64,000 nt of DNA from Anastrepha obliqua (Eukaryota; Arthropoda; Insecta; Diptera; Tephritidae): contig NC_072892.1 of NCBI RefSeq assembly GCF_027943255.1, positions 29,101,792-29,165,791 of the forward strand, read 5' to 3'. Below the pieces are notes generated by a model, which was given only the letters and a program-made list of their open reading frames with translations, ran no database searches and was not told the DNA's origin. The translations under genes and the position numbers were made by a program. Positions 1 to 11,696 of the stretch are shown here, one piece after another; the stretch's first letter is position 1; every line of letters begins with the position of its first letter.

Positions 1-337
1 AACAAATGTATAAATCCATATTTGTTTGCTCATACATGCAATATCATTGATGGAAAAATTGTTTCTAATAGCAAGGCCGGTATGAAATATCCAATTGCAT
101 TTTTAACATAAAAGACAAACATATCAATAAGCACCGATAAATACTTGCACCATGAAAAGTCTTTTCAAATTTGATAAAGAACGTGTTTATACAAAGTTGA
201 AATACCTAAGTCAGTAAATACATTCTTCCTTCCAAACAAGAAGTATAGGTTTTACAGAACGCTTTGATTTCAGAATCAGAAACTCATATCTAGTGATTGA
301 ATAGCCAAAGTAGCTTAAGTGATAAAATTGCTGCTTT
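1..337. other. intronic AT-rich sequence, no gene seen
   Basis: No coding region or recognisable element is visible. The stretch is probably part of the intron preceding the cadherin exon that begins at 2990, because that exon opens at a splice acceptor and has no start codon. Confidence 0.4.
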
Positions 338-545
338 ATTGTGCCGCCTTAATCGAATGGGTTGGTGCGTAGATTCGGAAGTGCGTAGGTTCGAATCTCA
401 GGGCATAAAACACCAAAATGATAGAAAAAGTATGTTCAAATAGAGATCGCCCTTTGGCAAGCAATGGCAAGCCTCCGAGTGTATTTCTGCCATGAAAAAG
501 CTCCTCATAAAGAGATATCTGCTTTTCAGAGTCGACTTAAAACTG
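338..545 (+). mobile_element. tRNA-derived SINE, copy A (sense +)
   Basis: This is one of about seven copies of one dispersed family in the window. It has a tRNA-like head: an A-box-like stretch around 350-372 and a B box (GGTTCGAATCT) at about 388-398. The head is followed by a body that matches, in reverse complement, the copies at 991-1205, 30358-30622 and 49388-49610. The head suggests transcription by RNA polymerase III from internal promoters. The copy is truncated near 545. Confidence 0.65.
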
Positions 546-554
546 CGACACGAC

Positions 555-1710
555 AGTCTATGTATGTATATAGAAGATGGCAGTAAAATGGAGTTGGTAT
601 ATTCGCACAGACTTAAAAATGAGAAATCTGCGTCTCTCTAATACCAGTAGTGTCTTCCAGGCGGAAGTACTGCCAATTTGGGTAGCCTGTAGGCTACTAA
701 TCGCAGATTCCTTTTTAAGGGCAATATCGCTATTCTTTCGGATAGCCAAGCTGCAATCCAGGCACTGGGTTCGGCTACAACAACCTCTAAAGTGGTGAAA
801 CACAGTAGGAATAGCCTCAACACCTTGAGTGAAAACCATAAAGTTATATTACCTTAATCTGAATCTCGGGACATCGGAACATTGAAAGCAGATGAACTGG
901 CAAGAGGGGGATCTGCCATGAATAACGTTCTTGCAGAATCGGTATTCACACCATTAGGTGCAGTCAAGAATATAAAAAAATAAAAATAAATAATTGGCGC
1001 GTACACTTCTGTTAGGTGTTTGGCCGAGCTCCTCCTCCTATTTGTGGTGTGCGTCTTGATGTTGTTCCACAAATGGAGGGACCTACAGTTTCAAGCCGAC
1101 TCCGAACGGCAGATATTTTTATTAGGAGCTTTTTCATGGCAGAAATACACTCGGAGGTTTGCCATTGCCTGCCGAGGGGCGACCGCTATTAGAAAAATTA
1201 TTTTATCAAGTCAAGAATATAATTTCCCTAAAAAACCTCCGAATCGCGGATTGTAGAAGGAAAGTCCAGACGAAATGCAAAATTAGCAGAACGTTATGGC
1301 CCACCTACAACTTCAAGCAATCGTCGACATTGATAAGCATGAAACCACGGGACGCCTGGAGACTAACGGCAGTCATAACTGGCTTTTGGTCTATCGGAGA
1401 ACAATCAGCCAAAATGGGTATCCCTCACAACACATACTGCCACAGTTCTATACAACCGGAGAAAAAGGAAACAATCTTCCATTTCCTCTGTGAATGCCGT
1501 TCTCTATGGAGAGACAGAATGTTAACCCTGGGCCAACCGCCGAACAACTATCTGGCTTAGACGGCAACAACCTAATAAACCGCACAGACTCGATATAGTC
1601 ATGTCGTAAATAATTTGTAAACAAGTTGGTAACGAGGATGTGGCAACAAAATGGTGCCGAAGCGCAAGTTGGATTCTGCATGAATCACCACTCTAACCAA
1701 CCAACGAACC
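555..1710 (+). mobile_element. LOA/I-like LINE fragment (RNase H and C-terminal region), interrupted by a SINE
   Basis: Broken reading frames in the + direction resemble the 3' part of the better preserved element at 5165-6935. They include an RNase H-like stretch (AILSDSQAAIQAL at about 724-762 and KADELARGG near 888-910). After the SINE a C-terminal region follows, with WRLTAVITGFWSIGE and a cysteine-containing HFLCECRSLW motif near 1480-1510. Stops and frameshifts are frequent, so it is a dead copy. The 3' end probably lies near the CCAACCAACGAACC tail at about 1690-1710. Assignment to the LOA/I group rests on the RT plus RNase H layout of its relative. Confidence 0.6.
985..1205 (-). mobile_element. 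SINE copy B nested in the LOA-like fragment
   Basis: Read on the minus strand this is the body and 3' end of the same SINE family as 338-545. Its 3' end on the + strand is AATTGGCGCGTACAC. The tRNA-like head is missing. It separates two parts of the LOA-like reading frame at about 960 and 1210, so it inserted after the LINE. Confidence 0.65.
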
Positions 1711-1829
1711 AGGCCCCTCTATTTGTGAAAAAAAAAAATTAATACGCCTTTGTTTGCAATTGCATTGGCGTGCGTAACTATTCTTCCGTATTTCCAGTAG
1801 CAGCATTTGAATTTGTCTAAGCCTATCTC

Positions 1830-2760
1830 TACATGCTTCTTCTTGATTGGCGCAATAACCGCTTAAGCGATTTTGCCCGAGTTTAACGAAACGCGTCATT
1901 TCTTTCTCGTGTTAACCAGCGCCAATTAGACAGAGGCAGCTGGTACCGCATCGAATCCTTTCAGAGCCGGAGCATTTGTATCCATTCAGATTTAATTAGC
2001 GCCCAAGCTTGTTCGCCATACAATTGGACGGACATAATGAGAGAGAAGTGTTATTTTCGTCCGTCGAGAGAGGACTTTACTACTCAATTGCCTACTAAGT
2101 CCAAAGCAGCACTTGTTGGCAAGGGGGATGTCAATATCATCGGCGTACGCCAGCTCTTTTAATAAATTTTGCTTGAGCGATGAAGCTCAACGGCTCGCAC
2201 GATCTTATCCAGCATCAGTTTAAAAAAATCCAAAGATAGCCGGTCACTTTGTCTGAAACCTCGTTCTGTATCAAAAGGTGAGAGAGGGGTCCCTCCCAAT
2301 TCTGACGGGGCTGCTGGTATTGATCAATATCATCTTGCACAGCCGTATTAGTTTTGCGGGTATACCAAATTCAGACATCGCGGTGAATAGGCAAATAATT
2401 TTTCGGCTGCCAATTGCGGCTTTAAAGTCGACAAAAATGTGGTGTGTGACGGTTCTCCTTTCATGGACCTCTTCCAAGACTCCAAGACTTGGCGTTCCAT
2501 TCAGCTTGTTGATGGTGAGCTTCCGTTTTTCACACAATATTCTCGATAGAACCTTATACGCGTTATTAAGAAGACTAATTCCGTATAAATCGGCACGGAT
2601 TGCGGGATCATCCATTTAGGCAGAGCCCACTTAAATTCCAATCTACAGGCATACTTTAAACCGACCATATTTTGCATAGAAGCTGATGTATGCACCTTAC
2701 CAACTCCTTGCCGCCATGTTTTAATAGCTCAGCCGGTAGTCTTTCGACTGCCAGATTTTG
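1830..2760 (-). mobile_element. RTE-type LINE fragment with reverse transcriptase
   Basis: On the minus strand an open stretch at 2271-2615 reads as reverse transcriptase core: YGISLLNNAYKVLSRIL, then HHIFVDFKAAIGS and SEFGIPAKLIRLCKMIL. The VDFKAA segment is the motif A region carrying the first catalytic Asp. Downstream, toward 1830, the degraded remainder includes an AYADDIDI-like motif C at about 2130-2150 and the family's 3' end. The same 3' end recurs at 57055-57540, and related pieces occur at 4380-4960 and 26330-27190. Internal deletions and stops make it inactive. Confidence 0.7.
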
Positions 2761-2989
2761 CTGTTCTTGGCCGCTTATCGCTAGTCTCACCTTGTCATAG
2801 CTATTGTTTTATAAATCGTAAAAATTAGACTTTTTTTAATCTTTCATAATCGGTAAAGTTTTCAGATAAAGTCATTTGCAGTAATTGTGTAATATTTGTT
2901 TTTTAAACTCACATAAATTTACAGTTCTTAATGCGCTTATTATTATAATCCCTTAGATTTATTCCTAATACTTTCATCTTTCTCCACAG

Positions 2990-5900
2990 AGTTTCGTGAT
3001 TCCCGTGAATGTGCGTGTAATCGATGTCAACGACAACGCTCCACTCTGGGTTGGTGCACCATACACGCTGACACTCTCTGAAGTCACTGTACCTGGTACG
3101 AGAATACTGCAAGGGGCACATGCTGAAGACGCCGATCAGCCGGGTCCATTTTCCACTGTGGAATACCAGATATTGCCGGGACCATATTTTGGATATGTCC
3201 AGTTTCTAAGCCCTCTCGAAGGCACGCTAGTACTGAAAAAATCGTTAGACTATGAAACTATGCAAAACTTTACTGTGAAACTCAGAGCTCAAGATCAAGG
3301 CAGTCCGCCAAAGTATACCGACACTACACTGAGAGTAGTGATTACCGATGCAGACGATCAAAATCCAAAATTTCAATATGAATCCTACACGGGGGAGCTT
3401 CCAAGCGATGGGCGACCTGGCGAATTAAGATTGCGACCTGAACAAATCGCAGCGGTCGATCAAGATGAGGGCATATGTGCGCCTATTCAGTACACAATAG
3501 TTCAATCGCAAGACACCAAATACTTTCGAATCAATCCTCATACGGGCATAATTAGCTTGCTAACGCCGATCGGCTATGCGGACCTAATCAACGGTGCTAC
3601 ACTGGTGGTGAAAGCAACACAAATAGACAATGCAGACCGTTATGCTCTAACAACGGTCATGTTGACGCGGGCAGGCACCCATGGTGATATGACGAGTTTA
3701 GCCTTTGTGCAGCAAAAGTTTCTCATGCGTATACGCGAAGACACGGCAGTAGGAAATCGCATTCTCGCGTTGCCTTCGAACAAACCTGGAAAGCACTTGA
3801 AGTATTCAATACTCGATCCAGTAAATTCAAAGTTCTTCAGTGTTGGGTCATTAGGCGAAGTGATCTTGGTTAAACCTCTAGACTATGAAAAAATGACAAA
3901 ACATGAATTTCAAGTAATGGCCACGGATGGTTTGACAAATATTACAGCTGATATAACGATGAACGTGATCGACGTAAATGACTGGGAGCCCAGATTTCGT
4001 GAGACGCATTATGAATTTTTAGTGCCCAAAAGCGTAAGTGATATTTATCTTCCGGCTGTTCTTAGATAATGTAAATAAGAGGAATCTGGTATATCGAGCG
4101 CTTTTCCACTTGCGCCGATAAAATGAAAAATTTATTAACCAAAAATGTTAAACACTCAAGCACATATTGGGATTTTTTTTGGACAACATACAAATTTGTG
4201 AACAAACTCAGCCGATATGTCTTCTTCTTGAGCGTTTTGCAAGTGTTATTCCGTTAATATTCCGTTCATTAACTTCTTTGCTTTTTCTTTTCTTTGGGAG
4301 AGGATTTTCGCTTACATCCTTGATTTAGATAGATGACTTCTTCTTCTTTCACAGCATTACAACGTGGGGTGTGTCAAAGCTTCTTTCACAAAGCTCCCCA
4401 AAGCGATCGTGGTTACGTATTCCCAAGTTCGTGAGATCGTTTTCCACTGCGTCTATCAATCAGTTCCTCGGTCTGTCTTTGGCTTTTACGCTCATTAACT
4501 TTCCTGTCACGGCCCAGTCAGCAGGCATACGAGTAACATGACCTAGCCATCTCATGCGCTGCGCTTTAACAAAACGTACAGCTGTCTCGTTCTGAGTAAA
4601 ATCGTTTAGTTCGGAGTTGTACCGGATTCTATAAGTGCCATCATCCATTCTTACTAGGCCAAGAATCTCTCTTAAAATTTTTCTTCCCATGCTAGCAATC
4701 AGCGTGCAGTCAGTAACTTTAAGAATCCATACCTCACATCCATACGTGAACATTGGTCAGATAAGGGTCTTGTACATAGTTAGCTTTGTAGATTTAGACA
4801 AGAGCTGGGACTTTAACAAGTTAAGGTGGGCATAATAAGTTTTGTTGGCGGCATTGTTGCGATCCCTGACTGCAGAAGTTGAATCACCACTACATGCGAG
4901 CAGAACTCCTAAATACTTAAAATGTTGCAGTGCTTCAAAACTTTAAGCTCCCATATGAAAATCTTGACTTCAGCAAATATTTGATTTCTTTTATGACTGG
5001 TGATGGCTAATTTTGTTATCGAACACAATTATCATATTAACAAAAACTTTATCTTCCAAATGCTCTGTCGACCCATTAAATTCTAGTTCTCGTTGATCAC
5101 TACCAAATAAAAGATTTGATGGTGTTTGTTTAGTATTTACTAGATAGAGAAAATTGTATATATTTCTAAATGGCACTTACCCCCTCATTGCTAAAGAGCC
5201 TAGAGGAGAGAGGACAACACGGTGTAGCCTATGCGGACGATGTTGCATTGGTAGTAAGGGGGAAATTCGCCAATACACTCATAGAAGTCATGCAGGATTT
5301 ACTAAACATGGTTGAAAACTGGTCAAAAGCAAATGGGCTAAGCGTCAACCCCAATAAAACTGAACTCATCCTATTTACCAGGAAACACAAAATTCCAAAT
5401 ATAACTCCTCCGACTCTAGGTGGAACGGCACTGTCATTCAGTGATGAGGCCCGCTACCTAGGTCTAATACTAGATCGAAAGCTAACATGGAAGGCAAATG
5501 TCGAAGATAGAGTAAAAAGGGCGACAATAGCACTATACTCTTGTAAACAGCTAATAGGACTAAGTTGGGGTCTCTCCCCATCTATCGTATACTGGCTTTA
5601 CACGGCAATTGTCAGACCAATCCTAACATACGGCATATTAGTATGGTGGCCAGCTTTAGATAAATTGTACGTCAAAAGAACCATGGCACACGTACAAAGA
5701 ATGGCCAGTCTTTGCATCTGCGGGGCCCTCAGAACCACACCCACAGATGCACTAAATATTATTCTTAACATTCTACCAATAGAGCAGTACGGTAAGCAAA
5801 CAGCTGCCAAAGCAACTCTCAGACTAAGAGAAATCGGCCTACTCAGAACGTACCAAAGAGGGCACTCCTCAATTTTAGAACAATTCCCCTGCATTCCCAG

Positions 5901-8900
5901 CACAACGGATTTCTGTAGGACCAAGGACATCAATTTCGATAAATCCTTTGTCACAGTATTTCCTTCCAAAGAGGAATGGGATAACGGGCTCATTGTCAAG
6001 ATAAATGACTTAAACATCTACACAGATGGCTCAAAACTAGACAACCAAGTAGGCGGAGGGGTCTACTCCGACAAACTCGGAGTATGCCAATCATTTCGCT
6101 TGCCTGATCATTGCAGTGTACTCCAGGCGGAAGTCACTGCCATAAAAGAGGGACTTAAAGAGATAAAAACGAGAGTATTATCTGCAAATGAAGTCTTCAT
6201 TTACTCGGACAGTCAAGCAGCAATAAAAGCGCTGGAATCAAAAACACACTCGTCAAAAACAGTTCTAGAATGTTTTAAGCTACTAGATGACGTATCTAAG
6301 TGCTACAAGGTGCACCTTATCTGGGTACCAGGCCACAGAAACATTGCAGGAAATTGTAAGGCGGATGAACTTGCAAGAACCGGTACAACGCTCGGTCTCG
6401 AACCGGATAAGGCGCTGATACCCATGCCCATAGCCACTTGTAAATTACTTATAGACAGGGAAACCATCAAAAAGGTAAATACAATCTGGCAAAACCTCAC
6501 AACATGCGAACTAAGCAGACAGACATGGCCGAACTGGAACAGCGGTCGATCGAAGATCTTGCTGCGATTCAACAGAGAATCTATAAGAAAAATGATAGGT
6601 GTTTTAACTGGTCATTGCTTAATAGGCAGCCACGCTAGAAGGTTAGGACTCCCTTACTTCGATTTCTGTAGGAAACAGTCAGACACCTTTTATGTGAGTG
6701 TGAAAGCCTAGCTATGAGAAGACTGCGCACTCTCGATACAGCATTTCTAACCGATGTAGCGGACATAGATCATCTAAAACTAACGAAGCTCTGCTCGTTT
6801 ATTAAAGCAACCGGATGGTTTGAAAAGGAGTAAGGATAAGCGTAGAGTAAGGATAAGCTCCAGTGGTATCACAATGGACCTGCCGAAGGTCTAAGTGTGT
6901 CTTGCGACAACCACCCTACCTACCTACCTACCTACCCCCTTTTTTGCGTTTCTGATCGAGCTGCTCCTTGCTTCTATTCTTCAGAAGATTTTTTATATGT
7001 AAAGATTTTTTTCATGGCAGAATTACACTAGAAAAAAACTTTCTTTTTCAATGGGTTTTCATGCACGGAGATTCGAGCCTACGCACTTCCGAATGGTGGC
7101 CAGGCACCAACCGTTCGCCTATGGCGGTCGTTGTTTTAAATATTCGATTCTCCGGAACAGTTGATGCCAATCTAAATACTGAACAGATTCGGAAGTTTTC
7201 GCTAAAGAGGGTTTTGTTATTCTTTTGTCGCGCTCGCCTTGACCGTTAGCCTGTGGTGATCCTGTGACTTTTTTTACACATTCGATGTTGTTTTCCGGTA
7301 AAAAGTATCCCGATTCCTCCAATATAAAAGTAGCTCCACAATGGCCAATCAATCCCCTAAGATAGTAATAAAATTCATAATATTTTTCTTCGTATTTGTA
7401 GTATTACAGGCATGCAATTGGCATACTTCGTGAACAACTAACTATCGAAAGTGGCCCAAAATGGCCAACGTGAAATGTATCAAGAGGAATCTCTTTCTTT
7501 TGTATTTCAATCGGACGAGTTCTATGACTATCTATCGTAAACCCCCAGTCAGGGCCGTGGAGAGAGTATTCGGGCCCCGGGGGAAACTTGAGATGCGGGC
7601 CCCTTCAAATTTTTTGTATTTATCAAAATGCGTATTATGTTATAGTGATATAACATTTAAACATTGAAAAACTCATTGATAAAATTTTTGATAGAATTAA
7701 TTATGAAATATTGATTAAAATGAATTTTAGAAAACTCTTCAGCAGATCTGAAATAAAAAACGCAGCTGAAAAAAGTTAAAATTTTTTATTCATTTTGTGA
7801 GGCTCACAAATATTTGAAAATGACTGCCACGATGCTTAGAATTTTGCTTTTCTTGCTTTAGCTGAGGCAAAAGCTCTTATAATATCATCGAAGTCGAGTT
7901 TCCTTGCTAACTCAGATTCCAAATACAAAGTTGCCAATCCTGTTACTCGACTGTGAGTTGAACAAGAACGATGGTAGTCTTTGATCCTTGATAAAGCGCT
8001 GAACACTGGATTGCCATAAATATTCAAAATAACTTGTTTTATGAAGTATCTAAAATGCGAAAAGTGTTCACTTGTTCAGAACGTATATGTTTTAAACTCA
8101 AAATAATTGACAAGATTACCAGAATGTAACGTTATTTCACACAGCAAACTTTTCTTGAAAGGGGCCACGCATTAGTTGCCGAAACATAAAAAAATAAAAT
8201 AAAAGTGTGAAATTGACTGGGGAAACGAATTAAAAAAATTATTTATATAATAACATACCCAGTGAAAAATCAGAAATTTCTAGTCTATAAAAAGTATTAT
8301 TGCTATCTCTACATTTAATTCTTTATCAACGTAAGGACAAATTGCTTTAAAGAATAACTACGTTTCAAAATTGGTCTTCATTTAAAATACAACTATCTAA
8401 ACTTAATCTAATCATCACTATAATTATTAATACCTTATAAATCAGTAGCATAAAATGTTCCATTTTAATAAGAGCTCAATAATATACACTTTTGTATCAC
8501 CATATTATATTTATTCTTCGTAATCGTGATCATAACATTCGATATGGTGACACCAAAAAAAATCTGTGACAGAACTCTGGTAGAAGTATTATTTCCTATA
8601 TTTTTTCAAGCAGGAAATTTCTTGGAATTACCCTCGAGTCCGGGCCCCTCTGAAAACTCCGGGCCCGGGGGAAAAAGTACCCCCCGAAATAGATCTGCTA
8701 AAAATGTTCGGTCTGTTTGCAAACCAAAAGGCATCTTCTTATATTCGACTTAACTCGATGACCCCACAAAGACTGAATGCAATTTGCTGCTGCATTGGCT
8801 TGATGAATACCATTTTCGAAATCTAACGATCCAAAATGGAGTGAATTTTTACATACTTGCACAATTATCAATATAGGTAGATAGTTAGAAGTGGCTGTCG

Positions 8901-11617
8901 GTCTCTAAATCAACTCACTTAGACCGTTGTGATACCACAGTAGCAGTTTACTTATCTGCTACTCCCCGTTAAACCATTTTGTTTTAAGTGCAAAACCACT
9001 GATCTGGCTGACACTTATATCCCTAAGGTCATCAGAATCATTTCAGAACGATGAGCTAAAGTATCTAAACCTGGCGGCATGCCACTCGGGACAGTAACAG
9101 AGAAGGTGTCTAACGGATTCTTTCTCCTCCTCATTCTTGCAGCCTGTGCAATAGTCGATATGAGTTAGGTGCAATCTCATCTTACATAGAGAGGTCATCA
9201 ATATAAGGCACGGGAAAACTGATACGAAAAAACTTAGTACTTCAATTTCAATAATAACACGGTGCGACAAAAAAAAAAAATTAAATATACTTTTATGGAG
9301 ACCTAGCACGATTTGTGGCTATAGAAAAACTAAAAAAAAATGGTATAGGAGAAATTTCCAATACACCCCCAAAATCTCATTTTATGGCCATAAAACCGTT
9401 TTTCAGTAGGTTGATGTGAACAATCCCTCCTAACTTCGCCAATTTCCATCCGAATTTGTTTTTTTAGTTCGAAAGAACAAAAACAAGCCTTTTTGACAGT
9501 GTGTTGACATTTTTTCTGAAATGACAACTGACGAGACTGTAGACGGAAGTATTCGGAATTTTTTTACTGAACTTACTCGTAAATTTCTCATCTCGCATGA
9601 GTTTTCGAATCTGAGGCCCGACAAGGATCCCTAAAATTGTGATCACTCTTATAAACGGAGCAGGTCTAGCAAACATTTTTGAAATGAAGATTAGTTTTTC
9701 CCGACATCTTTTAAAATTTTAAACCTGTACTGTTTCGTACTGATGATGTGTTTATACTGACACTTGCTATAAAATTAGTAAAAAAATAAAATCTTAAAAC
9801 TCGCACAACTCGCACAACTCTATGAATTTTAATTCAATTACAGTCAAATATAGCTCATTCGACGCAGAATTAAATTCACTATAACAGTAGTCTACTAAAA
9901 AACATCCTCAATATCGGATAATATCGCAAAAATGATGTCAAAGTTGAAAAAATAGAGAAAAAATAAAAAAATTCCGAATACTTCCGTCTACAGTCTCGTC
10001 AGTTGTCATTTCGGAAAAATTGTCAACACTCTGTCAAAAAGGCTTGTTTTTGTTCTTTCGAACTAAAAAAACAAATTCGGATGGAAATTGGCGAAGTTAG
10101 GAGGGATTGTTCACATCAACCTACTGAAAAACGGTTTATGGCCATAAAATGAGATTTTGGGGGTGTATTGGAAATTTCTCCTATACCATGTTTCTTAGTT
10201 TTACTATACCTACAAGTTGTTCTAGGTCTCTATAAAAGTATAATTTCACTGTCGCACAGTGTAATGCAATAATGCATTACAAAATAAAATTGTTTATAAA
10301 AATAAAACAAGCACTATACAGCTGCTTGTATGTCTTCGTACTGGGTTAGAAAAAGCGCGGTTGCGCTATTTGGCATTCTTCGACAGTGTTTTTTCAATAC
10401 AACAAGCAGATAAAGTAACATAGATAACATAGAAAAACATAGTCTAGTCTAGTCTAAGCTTTCTAGTAAATAAAACCATGTTTTTAAACACCAACAAGAC
10501 TAAATTATCTCTATCCTCTTTTTATTGTAACACCATCCTAGTCTTAAGCTACTTATTCTTTTTTTACCTTTTCTTTTTTTTCGACAGCCTCCCGATTCAC
10601 AAACTGAATCATTTGACGGTATTCTAATTGGAAAAGTGGAGGCTGCAGATGGCGATCGCAATGATAAACTAGAATTTTCGCTGCGAGGACAACATGCTGG
10701 TCCTTTTGAAATAGACTCTAACGGAAGCATTTACATGCGTCCTGAGCAACTTCAGAAGCTTAACGAATCAACGGTGCACTTAATAGCCATAGCAACGGAT
10801 TCCGGTGTACCACCACGAAGTACCTCGGTACCTGTCACTGTAACATTGGAAGAGGTTCAACTTGCACAAATGTCTTGGAGTTCCAGTTCAATAGGAATGA
10901 TGAGCACCTTTATCAGTGTGTTTATCCTTGTTATATTCATACTCACTTGCTACATAGTGCGTTCGAAGAGCAGAAGGCAAAAGAGTCCACCGCCGTTGGG
11001 ACGAAATCGTGTACATAACCACGTAAACAGCACAGTATCCTCGGCCAACTTAGTGACTCACGAGAAAATTTCTGGCAATGAAAATGGGGCTGTAGTCATT
11101 AGCGGCAACAGTGGAGTATCCGTGCTGCATATGAAGCACGACAGTAATGTCACTATGTCGAACCCTATTGGCAGAGGCTTTACTCATTCTGAAGTCGGCA
11201 TGCCAATCTCCACCACTCTAGCGGCGAATTTGGAACGCGAAGCTAAACGAGAACAGGAACGTGATCATGAAAGGCAACGCGAAAGTTATGCGGCCACAGT
11301 GCGAAGTAAGTGCAAATCCAATAATAATCTATAATTGTTGCCAAAAAACGTCATTAGTCATTCTTCCAGGCATTGTTTCGCGTGCCTCTGCCAATGGGCA
11401 ATTATGCGAAGAGGACGAAATCGAAAACGACTCTCTTTCCAACCAGGGCAACATGGGACCAGACAACAATAATAAAAAAAATGCATGGGCGCCGTCGAGT
11501 GGTTCACAACGATGGGTTACATCAAATTTAGACTATAATGCTGTTAGTGGTTCCAACCTTCTTGCAGCAACTGAGACAATGGGCTCGTCGGAAAATAATT
11601 TAACTGTATATTTTTAA
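2990..11617 (+). CDS. Cad86C: cadherin-family transmembrane protein, 3' part (probable Cad86C orthologue)
   Basis: Three exons are visible: 2990-4033, 10588-11305 and 11370-11617. The first starts at a CACAG acceptor and ends at GTAAGT; the others join in frame at GACAG, GTAAGT and CCAG sites. Exon one (348 codons) holds about three extracellular cadherin repeats, with DVNDNAP, DADDQNPKF and DVNDWEPRF calcium-binding linkers and LDYE motifs. Exon two holds a last repeat, a hydrophobic segment (about 10910-10960, ISVFILVIFILTCYIV) and a basic start to the cytoplasmic tail. Exon three ends the tail at ENNLTVYF. Upstream exons lie outside the window. The protein is a surface adhesion molecule. 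The cadherin family is certain. The name Cad86C is inferred from neighbours that map to Drosophila 86C (as I recall) and could be wrong. Confidence 0.85.
4069..4375. other. intronic sequence without recognisable element
   Basis: This is the start of the 6.55 kb cadherin intron (4034-10587). Nothing coding or clearly repetitive is seen before the RTE fragment. Confidence 0.35.
4380..4990 (-). mobile_element. RTE-like LINE 3' coding fragment
   Basis: The minus-strand open stretch 4460-4753 encodes FTYGCEVWIL, then GRKILREILGLVRMDDGTYRIRYN in two runs, and AQRMRWLGHVTRMP. This is the conserved region after the reverse transcriptase in RTE-type LINEs, where the ORF ends with a WLGHV-type segment. 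Neither the upstream RT nor a full 3' end is intact. It lies in the cadherin intron, antisense to the host gene. Confidence 0.65.
5165..6935 (+). mobile_element. 5'-truncated LOA/I-like LINE: RT end, RNase H and 3' tail
   Basis: This is the best preserved LINE here. An open frame of 513 codons (5170-6711) begins just upstream of the RT motif C (AYADDVAL, residues about 20-27), so the front of the reverse transcriptase is lost. It continues through the RT thumb (LGLILDRKLTW) into an RNase H domain with IYTDGSK (about 283-289), LQAEVTAIKEGL (about 318), IYSDSQAA (about 345) and WVPGHRNIAGNCKADELA (about 385-402). These supply the Asp-Glu-Asp-Asp set and the catalytic His. A frameshift near 6690 breaks the C-terminal Cys motif; the other frame continues with LCECESLAMRRLRTL to about 6832. 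The element ends in a (CTAC)n-like tail at about 6911-6935. RT plus RNase H fits the LOA/I group, not Jockey or RTE. Confidence 0.8.
6990..7135 (-). mobile_element. SINE copy C
   Basis: On the minus strand this has the tRNA-like head (A-box-like region at about 7106-7124, B-box complement at 7068-7080) and a little of the body. It lies just after the LINE tail. The head keeps the spacing seen in the copy at 338-545. Confidence 0.55.
7551..8690 (-). mobile_element. internally deleted hAT-like element remnant
   Basis: The left edge starts CAGGGCCGTGGAGAGAG and carries two GGGCCCC blocks. A matching GC-rich stretch in inverse orientation lies at about 8625-8690. Between them a minus-strand frame (7836-8027) reads FSALSRIKDYHRS, then TGLATLYLESELARKLDFDD and FASAKARKAKF. 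This resembles the C-terminal dimerisation region of hAT transposases of the ZMYM1-like type. The rest of the transposase is missing, so it is non-autonomous. Flanking target duplications were not identified. Confidence 0.6.
8870..9240 (-). mobile_element. LINE 3' fragment with Cys-rich C-terminal motif
   Basis: The minus-strand frame includes LTHIDYCTGCKNEEEKESV followed by RHLLCYCPEWHAARF. This resembles the terminal CxxC...HLLCxCP motif of the LOA-like elements at 53180-53771 and 60045-60692. It is cut on the right by the foldback element starting at 9258. Confidence 0.45.
9258..10263. mobile_element. foldback-type non-autonomous DNA element with inverted arms of about 280 bp
   Basis: The ends read CACGGTGCGACA on the left and, in inverse orientation, CACTGTGCGACA on the right. 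The arms (about 9285-9570 and 9965-10235) are near-identical inverted copies. The central 390 bp is AT-rich and non-coding. No transposase is present. Target duplications are not clear; TAA flanks both ends. Open frames on its minus strand are by-products of the arms. Confidence 0.75.
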
Positions 11618-11696
11618 GCATTCTGATATAAAACTTCTTCCACTTTCAGTCGCTTTTTTTCGATCTCCGGTTTCATAGTCTTTACACATACAAAAA

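Noticed and set aside
388..398. tRNA gene at the GGTTCGAATCT motif
   Set aside because: Only the internal promoter boxes are tRNA-like; no cloverleaf could be folded, and the motif recurs in the SINE copies.
9043..9676. Several overlapping minus-strand frames as genes
   Set aside because: They arise from a LINE 3' fragment and the left arm of the foldback element.
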